From NCBI RefSeq assembly GCF_950023065.1, contig NC_088681.1, forward strand, positions 61,600,836-61,664,835: a stretch of 64,000 nucleotides of DNA. The letters are read 5' to 3'. The stretch is from Planococcus citri. Lineage: Eukaryota; Arthropoda; Insecta; Hemiptera; Pseudococcidae. The stretch's first letter is position 1. Each line of letters begins with the position of its first letter. Both the position numbers and the translations under genes were made by a program. The notes below the pieces were generated by a model. That model was not told the DNA's origin, made no database searches, and saw only the letters and a list, made by a program, of their open reading frames with translations. Positions 13,032 to 25,148 of this stretch are shown piece after piece.

Positions 13032-14312
13032 TTAGTCCGGCATATGACAATAGGAGTAATTGCACCCCCCCCCCCCCCGCCGATCTTCCGGGACAACTTT
13101 CTTCTTAAAGGGGACATCCTAAAGAACATTTTAAAGCAAACTTGCTCAAAAAAAAGTTGGCCTTACATACAAAATGGCGGCCATTTCGATTGACAGGCCA
13201 GCCGAAATTGCAGATTTTGCGTTTCAACATGGGACTTGCACGAAATTTTTCAAACCTTACAAAGGTAGATCGAAAGATCGAGCAAAAATTTATCACCTGT
13301 CAAAATTTCAAGTGCTAAAGTGCGTTTTTCGATTTTAGGTGAATTTTTGAAAATCCCATTTAGGCCAAAAATGAGGGGAAAAATCAAAATTTTACCAAAT
13401 TGACAAGAAATCTGAAATTTGGGATATACCCGATTTTCGACATACCAAATCGATTGGAAACGGTTTCAACCCGTTTTGAGCAGTTTTGGAGTCTCCAGCA
13501 GATTTTTGAAACTCAAAATTCCCACAAAATTCCATGTCACTGGAGGCTCTAAAATGACTTGAACCCACCTGAAGTCGTTTTCAGAGGGTGTTAAAATTGG
13601 AGTGTAGAGTAAATTTCAGCTTTCCATCTCCATTTTGATGAAATTTTGTGAAAATTTAAAGTTTCAAAAATCTGCTGGAGGCTTCAGGAATTTTCAAAAA
13701 GTCGCTGGAGGCTCCAAAACGACTTGAAATTCACCTGCAGTACTTCGTAGCGAATTGAAATTAGTTTTTAGAATAAATTTCAGCTTTACAACTCCAATTT
13801 GATGGAATTTTGTGGGAATTTCGAGTTTCAAAAATCTGCTGGAGGCTCCAGAACTGCTCAAAACGGGTTGAAACCGTTTCCAATCGATTTGGCATGTCGA
13901 AATTTGGGCATATCCCAAATTTCAGCTTTCTTGGTCAATTTGGTAAAATTTTGATTTTTTCCCTCATTTTTGACCTAAATTCGATTTTCAAAAATTCACC
14001 AAAAATCGAAAAACGCACTTTAGCACTTGAAATTTTGACAGGTGATAAATTTTTGCATGATCTTTCGATCTACCTTTGTAAGGTTTGAAAAAGTTCATGC
14101 AAGTCCTATGTTGAAATTTGAAACGCAAAATCTGCAATTTCGGCTGGCCTGTCAATCAAAATGGCCGCCATTTTGTATGTAAGGCCAACTTTTTTTTGGG
14201 TAAGTTTGCTTTAAAATGTTCTATATATAGGATGTCCCCTTTAAGAAAAAAGTTGTCCCGGAAAATCGGCGGGGGGGGGTGCAATCACACCAATTGTTAT
14301 ACGTCGGACTAA
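13032..14312. mobile_element. CTGGAGGCTCC foldback element, copy 2 (both ends present)
   Basis: The left end is TTAGTCCGGCATATGACAAT, followed by gtaattgca, a C-run (13065-13078) and cgccgatcttccggg. The right end is the complement, with cccggaaaatcggcg, a G-run, tgcaatcac and ATACGTCGGACTAA. The arms extend inward about 500 bases (13032-13535 and 13800-14312) through the atggcggccatttt block and the CTGGAGGCTCC units. A spacer of about 265 bases carries additional units. The paralogous sequence near 58150 reads through cccaatagaatc where this copy has ctcaat, the element, and aatagaatc. That comparison implies a 3-bp duplication (AAT) if the element is read as TAGTCC...GGACTA. It is non-autonomous. 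Confidence 0.8.
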
Positions 14313-14766
14313 ATAGAATCCTAAAGATGTCTTGGATTTCGGTGATGATAGCCTAAGCCGACGCCGAATCTCAAATACTATCTTTTCGAACTGATCCATT
14401 TACCCAAAAACAGATTAGGTAGGGCGTAGAGCGAAAAAACCTACTTTTTTCGAAAATCGCCTCTCTTCGATGATCCATATCACCGCTCCAGAGGTACCTT
14501 CAGAAGTTTAGAACTACAATTGATCTGAGTAACTTTCAATTCTGAAAGAAAGTTTCCACTGAACTTGATTAAAATCCTTAAAAAAAATTTCTAGATCTAC
14601 TTTGATGTAAGCCATACATATACTCAATTGTGATATGAATATTCCCTGAATTTGTAATTTCCAGAAGATTTTGAGCGATGGCTCACTGTATATCATTTTT
14701 CATATTATGTAAAATCAAAATCAAGAAGCTCGATGGGAAAAGGTATCCAGACTATTATGTTTGAAT
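14313..14766. repeat. Right flank of the old repeat split by copy 2
   Basis: This segment parallels 58140-58340: tcttggattt, gacgc..a.tctcaaata, and gatccatatcaccg / gatccatatcaccc appear in the same order in both. Further right, the block around 14630-14670 (atgaat, atttccag.agattttgag) parallels 17210-17255. It is a diverged dispersed repeat with no coding content. Confidence 0.55.
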
Positions 14767-14889
14767 TTTCAAGTAAGTAAATTACAATTTTGTTCACCGG
14801 TCCTGGCATAAGTTGTCTCAAATCATTCCATGATGCTACATATTAATGAAAATAGAAATAAAAGTAAACAGGACAGATAAACTAATTAG
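14767..14889. repeat. 123-bp duplicated segment, copy 1
   Basis: The sequence from taagtaaattacaattttg through gacagataaactaattagt is repeated at 18090-18212 with few differences (ggcataagttg versus gacataagatg, and a short indel). Copy 1 is followed by the TGACAC foldback and copy 2 by a TCA microsatellite. Confidence 0.75.
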
Positions 14890-15912
14890 TGACACTGAAT
14901 AGCATTATAAATCAAAATCAAGCCTTCTGAGGCATCTGATATTTCAAGATGAAAATATTGGTAACAAGCATTTTTGAAAATAGAAAAACAGATGAGCTAA
15001 AATAAAATAAGTTTGTGTAAAAAAAGAAAATTTTGAAGAAAAACAAGGCATGCGACTTCAGATAGTTATTCAAACTGCAAATGTTTGAAGGTGATTGCTT
15101 GTGGGAGGATTAAAATTGATGGGAAAATCTTTGTGTTATAGAGAGCATTTTTCAAAATTTTGAAAACCCATGTCACAATTCAACGCATAATTTTCAATGA
15201 AATTCTGAAAAATATGTATCATTTTCATCTTCTGACACATACATCTCTCTTGAGATAATTTGCTTGGGTAAGTAAGTTGCCTCAGTCAGAAGATGACTGG
15301 GTACACTTTTGCAAGCATTTGAATTTTATGATGGATACTGTGTCATAAAGACTGCGCTCAATCAATTCATTATCTGTAAGATGACTTCTAAAAAGTAATT
15401 CCAGTGATTCCACAACATGACATATGTATGTATTTTATTTTTATCATCTCCTTATGACAAACAGATTGAGGGCTGTATTATGACACAGTATCTATCATAA
15501 AATTCAAATGCTCGCAAAAGTTCACCTAGTCATCTTCTGAGGTAACTTACTCACCCAAGCAAATCACCTCAAGAGAGATGTATGTGTCCGAAAATGAAAA
15601 TGATGTCATACTTTTCAGGTTGAATTATGACACGAGTTTTCAAAATTTCAAAAAATGCTCTCTATAACACAAAGATTTTTCTATCAATTTTAATCCTCTC
15701 ACAAGCAATCACCTTCAAACATTTGCAGTTTGAATAACCATCTGAAGTCGCAAGCCTTGTTTTTCTTCAAAAATTTCTTTTTTTACGCAAACTTATTTTA
15801 TTTTAGCTCATCTTTTTTTCTACTTTTAAAAATGCATGTTATCAATATTCTCATATTGAAATATCAGATGCCTCAGAAGGCTGGATTTTGATTTATAATG
15901 ATATTCGGTGTC
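14890..15912. mobile_element. 1.0-kb TGACAC foldback element
   Basis: The ends are TGACACTGAATAGCATTATA on the left and its near-complement (tataatgatattcggtgtc) on the right. Inverted similarity continues inward through ccttctgaggcatctgatatt, the gacttcagatagttattcaa block, the gagagcatttttcaaaat block and the cttctgacacatacatctct block. The arms converge near 15390, which makes it a long diverged palindrome. There is no coding capacity. The exact target duplication is unclear; the left flank is ...aattagt and the right flank is ataaatgg. Confidence 0.7.
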
Positions 15913-16656
15913 ATAAATGGAAAAAGGGAAAACTTTAATTGAACGACAGATTAAGGGAATTGCACGACAGGAAAATCCCACGACGAAATCATGTCTTTGA
16001 ACAACAGCGATTCAACGACAGTTTTGGTCATTAGAACGACAGCATTGAACGACAGACCTCGAACGACAAGTATAGAAAATTCACGCCGCGAAAAAGGAAA
16101 TGCACAACGAACATGGGAAAGCCCGACAAAATTATTTCAATTGCACGACAACACAAATAATTCGAAAATGGGGCTCAACAGTAACGAAAATAATATTTTT
16201 TCACACCTTTCAAGTTTGGATTCTCCAAAATTTTGGCTTTCACTCCGCTCTGACAAAATTGTCACTTTTTCCACAAGTACATATTTTATTCAACTTATTT
16301 GGCTCAATTTAGTGTATGAGTAGGTACATTATTTTTTCAGTTATAAAACTTTAACTTTTTCAAAATTTTGTTTATCCTCTTACAAATACTTAGATATTAG
16401 CTTGACTTAACTCAGCATACAAACTCCAATTTAATTATTCAATTTCGTCAAATTGTTCAATTAAAAAAAAAAATCGGCAACGTTTTGCTTTTTTTTTTCT
16501 TTAAAAGTTGTCGAATTTGTAATTTTTATAACCCCCCCCCCCCCCCCCCGCCCCCTAATAATCAAATGACAACATTGACTAAAATTGAAAGTAAAAACAT
16601 TTTTTTTTAAAAGTCAGTAAAAAGCACATATGATTTTTTCCTTCGTTACCCATCCA

Positions 16657-16687
<31 letters not shown>

Positions 16688-17166
16688 ACAATATCATATC
16701 CACAAAAAAAACAAATCCCGGTAACTTTGAAAGTGCCCCATCCGCTCTTGTGTGCCAGTAGAAGCAAAAAATGTGCCTCTGGTGCTGAAAAGGAAGAGGG
16801 GTAGGCCAAACAAGGCTAAAATGGCACTTCTCGTATAATGATTTATACTGTTCCTAATTCTTATGTTACGTTGATATCTTTAATAATGAATTGTTTTTGG
16901 AAATTTTAATTTGGCGAAAAAATTCGTCGCTTTTATCATTATGTCGTCGTTCATTTACAAAAGTCGTCGATGCATTTGATTCAATTTGTCGGGCATACGC
17001 TGGCGTTCACTTAATTTTTTTGGCGTGCACTTGAATTTTTTTTGTCGTGCAATGGTTGAAAACTGTTTCTGTCGTTAAAAAAGTGGTTTTGAGACGTTCG
17101 CATCTGTCGTGCAAAACACTTTTTTTTTGTCGTTCAAATCATTTAATCTGTCGTGCCGATAAATGG
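15913..17166. mobile_element. Element with inward-facing TTGnACGACA motif arrays
   Basis: About ten variants of TTGnACGACA lie in the first 230 bases (15945-16150) on the plus strand. About ten complementary copies (TGTCGTnCAA, TGTCGTTC, GGCGTGCAC) lie in the last 230 bases (16925-17155). Both ends carry CGACAGATTAA. The 8-mer ATAAATGG flanks the segment at 15913-15920 and 17159-17166 and may be the target duplication. The middle contains C-homopolymers (about 16531-16550 and 16657-16672) and a CA microsatellite. The plus-strand open frame at 15991-16323 runs through the motif array and has no family resemblance. I infer a non-autonomous, possibly hAT-like element with transposase-binding subterminal repeats. 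Confidence 0.6.
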
Positions 17167-17285
17167 CACCCATGGAAAAATAGTCAATTTAAGGTTTATT
17201 GCTATTTGTGACATGAATACTTTATGAATGTGCGATTTCCAGCAAATTTTGAGTTCTGTGCAGCAACCGACCTTACTCAGTTTAA

Positions 17286-17730
17286 GGGGATATTCTCAAT
17301 ACACCAAATTTTCTCATAGCATAACCAAAATGCCTTAATTTTACATTGGTCTTATGGGACGGAATGGGACAAACTTTAATGCTATAATTTAGAGCCGCGG
17401 ATGCATGGAATGGGCTCAAATTTGAAATACATGTTTTTTAAGACATTTTGAACAATCCTGTGCATGCATTTGTCAGTACGTTGAATAGTTTTTCAATAAA
17501 TACAGTTTCAAGAAATGTTGGATTTTTCTCAAAAAGTCCAACATTCCATTAAATCGTATTTTTTCGAAAACTACTCAACGTATCGACAAATGCATGCACA
17601 GGATTATTCTAATCGTCTTGAAAAACGTATATACCAAATTTGAAGCCATTCCGTGCACAAATGGCTCTGAATTATGTGTTTGAAGTTTGACAGGCGGACA
17701 GATATACTACCATGTATTGAGAATATCCCC
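17286..17730. mobile_element. 445-bp foldback MITE at TTAA
   Basis: TTAA at 17282-17285 and 17731-17734 flanks GGGGATATTCTCAATACA and its complement. Inverted similarity continues to the centre: cctgtgcatgcatttgtc and gacaaatgcatgcacagg are complementary, and tccaacatt lies near the axis. TTAA duplication again points to the piggyBac type. Its ends differ from those of the 7.65-kb element, so it is a separate family. Confidence 0.75.
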
Positions 17731-17834
17731 TTAAAGCACTTCAAGTTTTATCCGTCAGTTTGTCTCATAGCCGAAACTGCAGAAAGGGTTGAGCTTAACA
17801 TCCCTCATCCAGACTATTATCCAGGGTTGTACAT

Positions 17835-18089
17835 GTTTAAAACAAGTGAAAAAAAACAGAACGATGTTTTAAACAAAAAAAGCCGTTTAAAGCCGTTTAA
17901 AAGTGTTTTTTTTTTGTTTTAAACGTGTTTTTTTTCAACTCCAATTTCCTAAAAAAAAACAAGTTTTTTCAAGTTTTTTGCTGGAAAAAAGTGAAATTGA
18001 ACAAACTGTATTTTTAGAGACAAATTGTGATTTTTTGATTTAAAACACTGAAAAAAGTTTTGATTGATTTGACCCATTTGACCCCTTGA
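17835..18089. repeat. AT-rich insert with GTTTAAAA/TTTTAAAC motifs
   Basis: Relative to copy 1 at 14730-14770, this copy of the flanking repeat contains about 250 extra bases. The extra part has several GTTTTAAAC-type strings and A/T runs, and it may be another small motif-array insertion. Termini are not resolved. Confidence 0.35.
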
Positions 18090-18212
18090 ATTTCTAAGTA
18101 AGTAAATTACAATTTTGTTCACCGGTCCTGACATAAGATGTCTCAAATCATTCCATGATGCTATTATGAAAATAGAAATAAAAGTAAACACGACAGATAA
18201 ACTAATTAGTTC
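18090..18212. repeat. 123-bp duplicated segment, copy 2
   Basis: Near-copy of 14767-14889, ending in taaactaattagt and followed by a microsatellite. Confidence 0.75.
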
Positions 18213-18235
18213 ATCATCATCATCATCATCATCAT
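18211..18235. repeat. (TCA)n microsatellite
   Basis: An uninterrupted run of about eight TCA units follows the duplicated segment directly. Confidence 0.9.
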
Positions 18236-20700
18236 CTCTTTGATCTCTTTCATAATTGAATTACTTGCTGGACTGATAAGATAAGAAACACATTATATTT
18301 AAATTTGATGACAATCAATTAGCCCTATTTTACGTTTGTTTACAAAGTAAACACCTGCATATGTGATAATGTGATAAATAATCAACAACATTCTTTCTCG
18401 ATTTCGAATAAGTACAAGTAATATAAAAAATAATGAACTGAAACGACCGAAAAATTAAAAAACCCCACTTCCTACTTCCTACACCAATCATTACCTACTA
18501 ATTACTGATAAGGATTACTCCCCCTATAACCGAACCTGGCTCTACCCCGTCCATGTTTACATACTCAAAATACCTATCGAACGAAAAAATGGAACCGCGA
18601 ATTAGAACCAGGAATGAAGCGATAGGAAATAGTACGAATTCGCATTTGGCGAAAAAGAAACATTCTGTCGACTTTTTAATGTCGACGAATCAATAAAAAG
18701 GGAACAAAGGAATTCGTCGGGCAAAAAATGCGGATAACTGGTAGTTACTCTAGACATGTACGACACCCAAAACCGACGTTTTTACATATCAATATTACAC
18801 CATTCGATTACAAATCGTACATTTTTGCAACTCGATTCGAAGCAAATGGCACGATTAAACTTAGCTACATAGATAGAGACAATGGTGTTCTAAATCACGT
18901 ATTTATGTGCTTTATTCGTCGAATAGCGAATACACGTATCAAAATGTAACATGCATTAGAGGTACTATATACTAGATCAGCAATAAAATGTATTACTCAC
19001 TTTACTGTTTGACTGTTCTTCATTCAAAGTATACTGCCTTAGTCTCTCGGTGAGATATTTTATCATTATTCAACAACACGATCCGAGCTTGGTAATCAAG
19101 CTCAATTTTATAATAAAGTACAGTTATGAACTTACACAGTCATAAATGTTTTTCTAAAAAAAACGAGACACCAGACGAAGAAAACAAACAACGAACTGCA
19201 CCAAAACCGTAGACCGTAGATCTAGAGATACGTACGTGTAACTTCGCGAATATGAAATATTAATAACACAAATATACGATCGTATTAAGCAATAATTAGG
19301 CAGAAAAATACTGATTAGGTGAATTAGTAAAACACACTAGAGTAAAAACAATTAGATAAATTTGTAACACCGCCTACACATTGGCCGGATTTACAAGGTA
19401 ACCCGTTCAATTAAATCGCTTCGATTCGACGGTAACGGTTTTACTATGAAGGGTAACGACGAATGATTCCCGTACAACTTTACAACTAAATACGACAGTC
19501 AGCTGAAACGAACGTACGCGGACGAGTCCATTTCGGCGGTTTAACACGAGGTGGGGTAACGTCGACTGAATATATACTACGATATGGTAGCAGACCGGTG
19601 GAATCCGATGGTTCTTGCCCTTTACAACTCATTCATCGATGTTAACGCGTGGTAATAGCTCTCCGCTAGAGTAAAATGTTTGCCAGCTCCGGATTGGCTA
19701 TTCCCGTTCAAAAAGTGTACTAAAATCACTGGTGAGGGTAAATTCCAGGGTTTCAAGGAAGAGCTCATTTCTGAATGAATGATGTAAGAATGCGTACTTA
19801 ATGTAGTCGTGTGTACGAACGTATTTCTTATTCACCAATCAGCATTTTGGAAAAATTTTCTTTGTTATGTTAACGCAGGTCCTATCGTCGTACACACAGT
19901 GGGCAATTTTTTTTCCTTTCCATCGGTTTAGATATTTTCCCCTGCAGCTGGTTGGTGGGTCTCTAAATCGATACCATTGAAGAAATTTTACCATTTAGGC
20001 CATCGTATCGGTTAATTATTCATTTACTTATAGCGTACTCGTTGCTTTATCACAACAACATCACCACTGTGTACCAATTAATTAGATAGGTACCTACACC
20101 TTGATTAAAAAATGAACTTATTAAATCTGAATGCGAACAGATTACCTCTACAGAGTGCGAATTTGAATTTCTTCTCTATAAGGATATTTTGTACTTGTTG
20201 GGCTTGGGCGTTCTTCATCTCTATGTAGTATTCTTTTTTTCACCTTTCTCTCTTGAGAAATTTCACCCAACCACCCACTTTTGCCTGCTTTAACCGTGAC
20301 CGAATTTGTTTTCTTTCAAGATGCGCGCCTATACACTGTCTATGTGTAGTACGAAGAAATTATTTTTTCTCATATCGATTATTTTATAAATTCCATTCAT
20401 TCGCCAACCGAATTACACTCTACCCTAGTTTCAATGACTTTTCAAATAATAAAATTATGAATGAACGCTCGAATAAATTTTTCACCTTTGTTGTAATTCG
20501 GTTTTTCCTTTTTTTTTAAAAATTAAATTCTCAGGTATTCGTGGAATAGGTATAGACGAGTGGTCGTGAGAGTCGAGGGACTTTTTTCATGGTCGTAATT
20601 CATTTGGAATAATTGCTCTATCAAGTACCTACCTGTATAAGGTAACCTAAAGTGCCAAATGTTGATATAGGTACTTTTTTTGAATACCCTCAGCTCCCTC
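18236..20700. other. Low-copy intergenic sequence
   Basis: This is the longest CpG-containing, non-repetitive stretch in the left half. I find no convincing coding exon. The frame at 18728-18949 is open but has no splice, start or family support. The block at about 19400-19740 is the least AT-rich and could hold a promoter or untranslated exon of a gene not visible here. Confidence 0.35.
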
Positions 20701-20727
20701 CCAAAACAATATTGAACAGTGAAACCA

Positions 20728-23581
20728 GGGTCATTCCATCCCGATTCGCGCAAATGGCAAAATATTTTGCCAATGCCACTAGGTGTACTAATGGCAAAAA
20801 AAAGGCAATATAATGGCAAAGCTCCAACCAATGAGAAGACAGCATTTTAACTTTGCCAATGTGGCAAAAGATTAAATTTTGCCAATAAGATTGCCACTGG
20901 TGGCAATCTCATTGGTAAATGTTTTGCCACCGTTTTGCCACTAGTGACAATTTAATTGGCAATTATTTTGCCTCTGTTTTACCACTGCTGGCAATCTCAT
21001 TGGCAATTATTTTGCCAATGATTTTGCCACTCAGTGGCAATCCTATGGCAATTGATGTAGGTACCTGTAAAGAACACATTTGAAATTTGAAAATCGTTTA
21101 TTTTAACGGTCAAAGTTGCAGGGAATGATGCAATTAATGTCTGAAGTCGAAAATCAATCTGTACCTAATTATATGTACCTGTATACATTCATTGTAGCAT
21201 TAGTACCATATGCTTTGTTTTATCTTGTTGTAAGTAGGTACACGCATATTATGTAATTTGGTTTTCAAGTGATTCAGACGTTGTTACAGTATTGTTTTCA
21301 TTAGACTATCATTATGGAAACTGCATAATCTAAAGACTTGGCTGGTACATGGTGAGCATAAATACACCCAAGTTATGATACCTACCAGATGATGTGATTT
21401 CCTCAACGATCACTGTAACATAACGTCTGAATCACTTGCAATCAATTCGCAAAATACATACGTGCATAGGTATAGGAAGTTACAAATACCCACACCAAGA
21501 TAAAACAAAAGTCATGGTACCTATCCCATGATAGATGTATACAGATGTATGGTACTTACCGATTCATCTTCGACTTCCAGACGACATTTTCACGCATCAA
21601 TTATAACCAAATTTCTGTACAACGTGTTCACTACTTCACCATCAACTGAAAACTGAACCAAAGTATGAAGTAACCAACGAGGCAGAGTAGAACATGCGCT
21701 CGACTCTGCCTAATCTCATCTTATCTTCCCCACTTCTGCGAATAGATTATTTTTTGAAATTTAACGGACAAAGTTTTGTCACTATTGGCAAAATATTGTA
21801 AACGTTGGCAAAATTTTGTCAAAACTAGCATAAGCAGAGTGTAATCTGTATTGTAGCAAGTTTTCAAAATTGCCATCACTGGCATTTTCGTCTGGTTTTC
21901 ATTTCAATTTGAGCTTTACCACTCTTTTGCCAAGAATGGCAAAAAAAAGTGCCAATCAAATTGCCACTGCGCGAATCGGGATGTCAACTCAACCAAAAAA
22001 AGGTGATTTTGAAAATCATGTCTTTCGATTTCGCTCACATTTTTTTTTACAATATCTACCCACCCAGTAAGTAAGAAAGCCGCAATCAGTTAGGTCCCAG
22101 ACCCCTCAGGGGGTGGGTGGGGGGCTTCCATTATTTTTACATTGTCTCGAGGTACTCAACTTCAGCTGCCTATTCCTCCAAAACTATGATACTTTGATCA
22201 AAACTGATTTCACAGTTCGAAAGGGCATTGAATTTTGAACTTTTAAAGCATTTTGAAATTTTCAAAAGTTGAAAGTTGAACTTTCAATTTGAAAGTTCAA
22301 ATTTCAAAATGGCGCTGTAACTGGGAGCTACCATTTAAAATTTTGAAAAAAATTCCATAGATGTACATTTTGATACTTTTTCGAAATATTTATATTTCGA
22401 GATAAAACTCTTGACGTCTTGACGGAGGGGGAGCACCCCCACCCACAATTTTGGGTGAAACTTTCGAAAGAAAATCTGGGGCATGTGATGTATCGAATTG
22501 TATGTTTTTGGTGACGCTGAACACGAATATGACGTCAGATTTTTTATTGGACCCATCCACGGCCCCCAGCACCACTCCAAAGGGGGGAAAAGTTCAAAAA
22601 AGTGTTTTGTTCGTGCGACACATGAAATAATATGTTTTTGGTGACGCTGAACTTGAATATGACGTCAGACTTTTGATTTGACCTCATCCACGCCCCCCAA
22701 CAATTTTTTGGACTTTTACCTGGGAGGTTCTGGGGGCCATGGGTGAGGTCCATTTAAAAAACTATGGCTATATTCGTGTTCAGCGATATCGAAAACATGC
22801 TATTTCATGTGTCACACGAATGTTACCATTTTTTTGGGGTTACCCCCTTTGAGGAGGTGCAGGGGGCCGTGGCCGTGGACGGGTCCAATCAAAAATCTGA
22901 CGTCATATTCGTGTTCAGCGTCACCAAAAACATATTATTCCATGTGTCGCACGAACAAAACACTTTTTTGAACTTTTACCCCCTTTGGGGAGGTGCTGGG
23001 GGCCGTGGATGGGGTCCTATCAAAAATCTAACGTTATATTCGTGTTCAGCGTCGCCGAAAACATACAATTCGATATATCACATGCCCCAGATTTTCTTTC
23101 GAAAGTTTCACCCAAAATTGGGGGTGGGGGTGCTCCCCCCCCCCGGTCAAGAGTTCCATCTTGAAACCTAAATATTTCGAAAAAGTATCAAAATGTACAT
23201 CTATGGCAATTTTTCAAACTTTTAAATGATAGCTCCCACTTACAGCGCCATTTTGAAATTTGAACTTTCAAATTGAAAGTTCAACTTTCAACTTTTGAAA
23301 ATTTCAAAGTACTTAAAAAGTTTAAAATTCAATGCCCTTTCGAACTGTGAAATCAGTTTTGATCAAAGTATAATAGTTTTGGAGGAATAGGCTGCTGAAG
23401 TTGAGTACCTCGAGACAATGTGAAAATAATGGAAGCCCCTCCACCCGCCCCCTGAGGGGACTGGGACCAAACTGGTTGCGGCTTTCTTACTTACTGGGTG
23501 GGTAGATATTGTAAAAAAAAATTGAGCGAAATCGAAGGTACATGACCCAAAAACGTTGGTTGAGTTGACATGGAATGACCC
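20728..23581. mobile_element. GGGTCATTCCATG foldback element (host of a nested element)
   Basis: The right end reads GTTGACATGGAATGACCC. The left end reads GGGTCATTCCAT and, after a 1.24-kb insertion, continues GTCAACTCAACC. ACCA occurs on both sides (20724-20727 and 23582-23585), and the related unit at 41770-41785 has tgaaatcgcctttaat where this locus gives tgaa-ACCA-cctttaat, a same-length empty site. The arms run from 21981 to about 22750 and from about 22770 to 23581, and contain ctgacgtcatattcgtgttc-type repeats of about 130 bases. The small open frames in the arms are mirror images and not genes. Confidence 0.8.
20740..21980. mobile_element. TTGCCA-array element nested in the foldback
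   Basis: 13-bp terminal repeats CCCGATTCGCGCA / TGCGCGAATCGGG bound 1241 bases. AT flanks both sides (20738-20739, 21981-21982). Removing the element plus one AT gives GGGTCATTCCATGTC, exactly the complement of the intact right end of the host foldback. Dense TTGCCA / TGGCAA motifs, often paired as palindromes such as TTGCCACTGGTGGCAA, occupy the first 320 bases and the last 220 bases. The interior is AT-rich with no gene. The family is not recognised; it is non-autonomous. Confidence 0.8.
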
Positions 23582-23782
23582 ACCACCTTTAATATCAAGT
23601 AAGGACTTTCAACTTTCAAGTGCCATATTTGTACATTGGTTAAAATCAGTATCTGTTGAACTCTGGGCTTTTTAAAAAGGGGACAAACCGAATGTTGATC
23701 CTCCCTCATTCACATCACATCGAAAATGACACTCCAAAAAACTTACTTAATGGAAACTGATCTACATATGAAATACTAGGTA
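23582..23782. repeat. Part of tandem unit A (left block)
   Basis: cctttaatatcaagtaagg through ctacatatgaaata matches 41773-41990 with scattered substitutions. This places the nest inside a member of the same repeat family as the 31.8-44.8-kb array. Confidence 0.8.
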
Positions 23783-24719
23783 GGGGTAACGGCCCAGTTT
23801 TTTTTACCCTCTCTAGTTTTTTTTACCCCCCCGAGAATTTTCTGAAAAATAAGCCACCAAAGTCATGAATTGATTTGAAAACCATATCAACATGTTTTGT
23901 GGTTCTTTTGGAACACAATGCCCTTGAAAAACTGCATTTTCCATTCAATCTTCATGGTTCAGGGGACTTCGAAAAATGTGATGTGAATTTTAGTCGATTT
24001 TCTTAACAAAATTTTAAAAAAGTGTGTTTTGATTTTAAGGATTGGACACACTAATTTCCATCAAAATGAGTTCGTGAGTACATCGCTGAATTCTACACAC
24101 TCTGGTCTATTAGATGAGCTAGTTATTTTTCATCGAAATTGTTTTCTAAAAATTTTTAGAGGGGGTAAAAAAATAGGGGAACGATTCAAGCCCAGTTTTC
24201 TATTTTTTTTACCGGGTAAAAAAATAGAAAATCCATATTAAGTTTTGTTCTCTAATTTTTTTACCCCCCACTATTTTCAGAATTTTTGCTCGCTGAAGAC
24301 CGTTTAAAGACGTGATACCAATTTTATTCATTTTTGGGGAAGTTTTGAATGTACAGCTCTGAACTTTTGTAAATATTGTCCAAAAAACACTTTTTACAGT
24401 TGATTACATCAATGTAAACAATTAACCAAAAAAATTGAATAAATGATTGATACCTCTCTAATATAGGTTGTCTACGAAAGCAAACGAAACAAAAACTGTT
24501 ACAAAATTGAAAACCTTAAGTATAACAGTAACATGGAAACAGAAAATTGGAGCAGGAACTTTCACAGCAATTTTTTTACTATTTATATCCGCAAAAAATA
24601 GTTTCTTGTGAAAAAAATGCGTTCATCTGGTGGTCCAGGAATTTTAGAGCCCATAAATACGTGTATTAAATTTTTTTGTTGAAAATTTGCACAAATAATC
24701 TTTATAAATTCTCAATTTT

Positions 24720-25148
24720 TGTTGGCAAAATTGGTCTTGTAACCGTAACGTATCGAAAAGTGTTCGGTAGTTCTAGTTTTTATTTTTAAATAAAAATAAA
24801 TTTCGTTTACGTAAAATCGCGTAATATTAATACGTGGCTATTTAATCGAGTTAAAATGTTCTAAATTTCGTGAAAATTCATTGGCTGTTAAATAGGTATT
24901 CGTTTATTCGTTGTAATCGTTATGTTTCGTAAATTGTCGCGTTAATATTGATTTAATCGTCGAGTTATAAAGTCATCGAGCTCTTGCTCAGTTTTTTGTT
25001 TTCGTTAGGTTTGTTGATCGTTAGGTCAACGACCTTGTAAAATAAATATTACTTTTATTTTGAGTTGTTATGTTTTGTCAGTCGAATTGTTCGATTTATT
25101 TCAATATTCTTGAGTCAGATTTATCGATTTAGATCGATTCATCGTACA
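24720..25148 (+). repeat. 5' LTR of the copia element
   Basis: Starts TGTTGGC and ends CGTACA, the standard TG...CA form. TATAAA at 24966-24971 is a candidate promoter box and AATAAA at 25041-25046 a candidate poly(A) signal. It matches 30990-31418 over its full length. Confidence 0.95.

Noticed and set aside
15991..16323. 110-codon Thr/Arg-rich frame
   Set aside because: It is the translation of the CGACAG motif array and has no domain.
18728..18949. 73-codon frame in low-copy DNA
   Set aside because: No splice sites, start context or family; I could not distinguish it from chance.
22764..23171. 135-codon open frame in the foldback arm
   Set aside because: It encodes a duplicated segment arising from tandem repeats in the arm, with a mirrored counterpart on the other arm.
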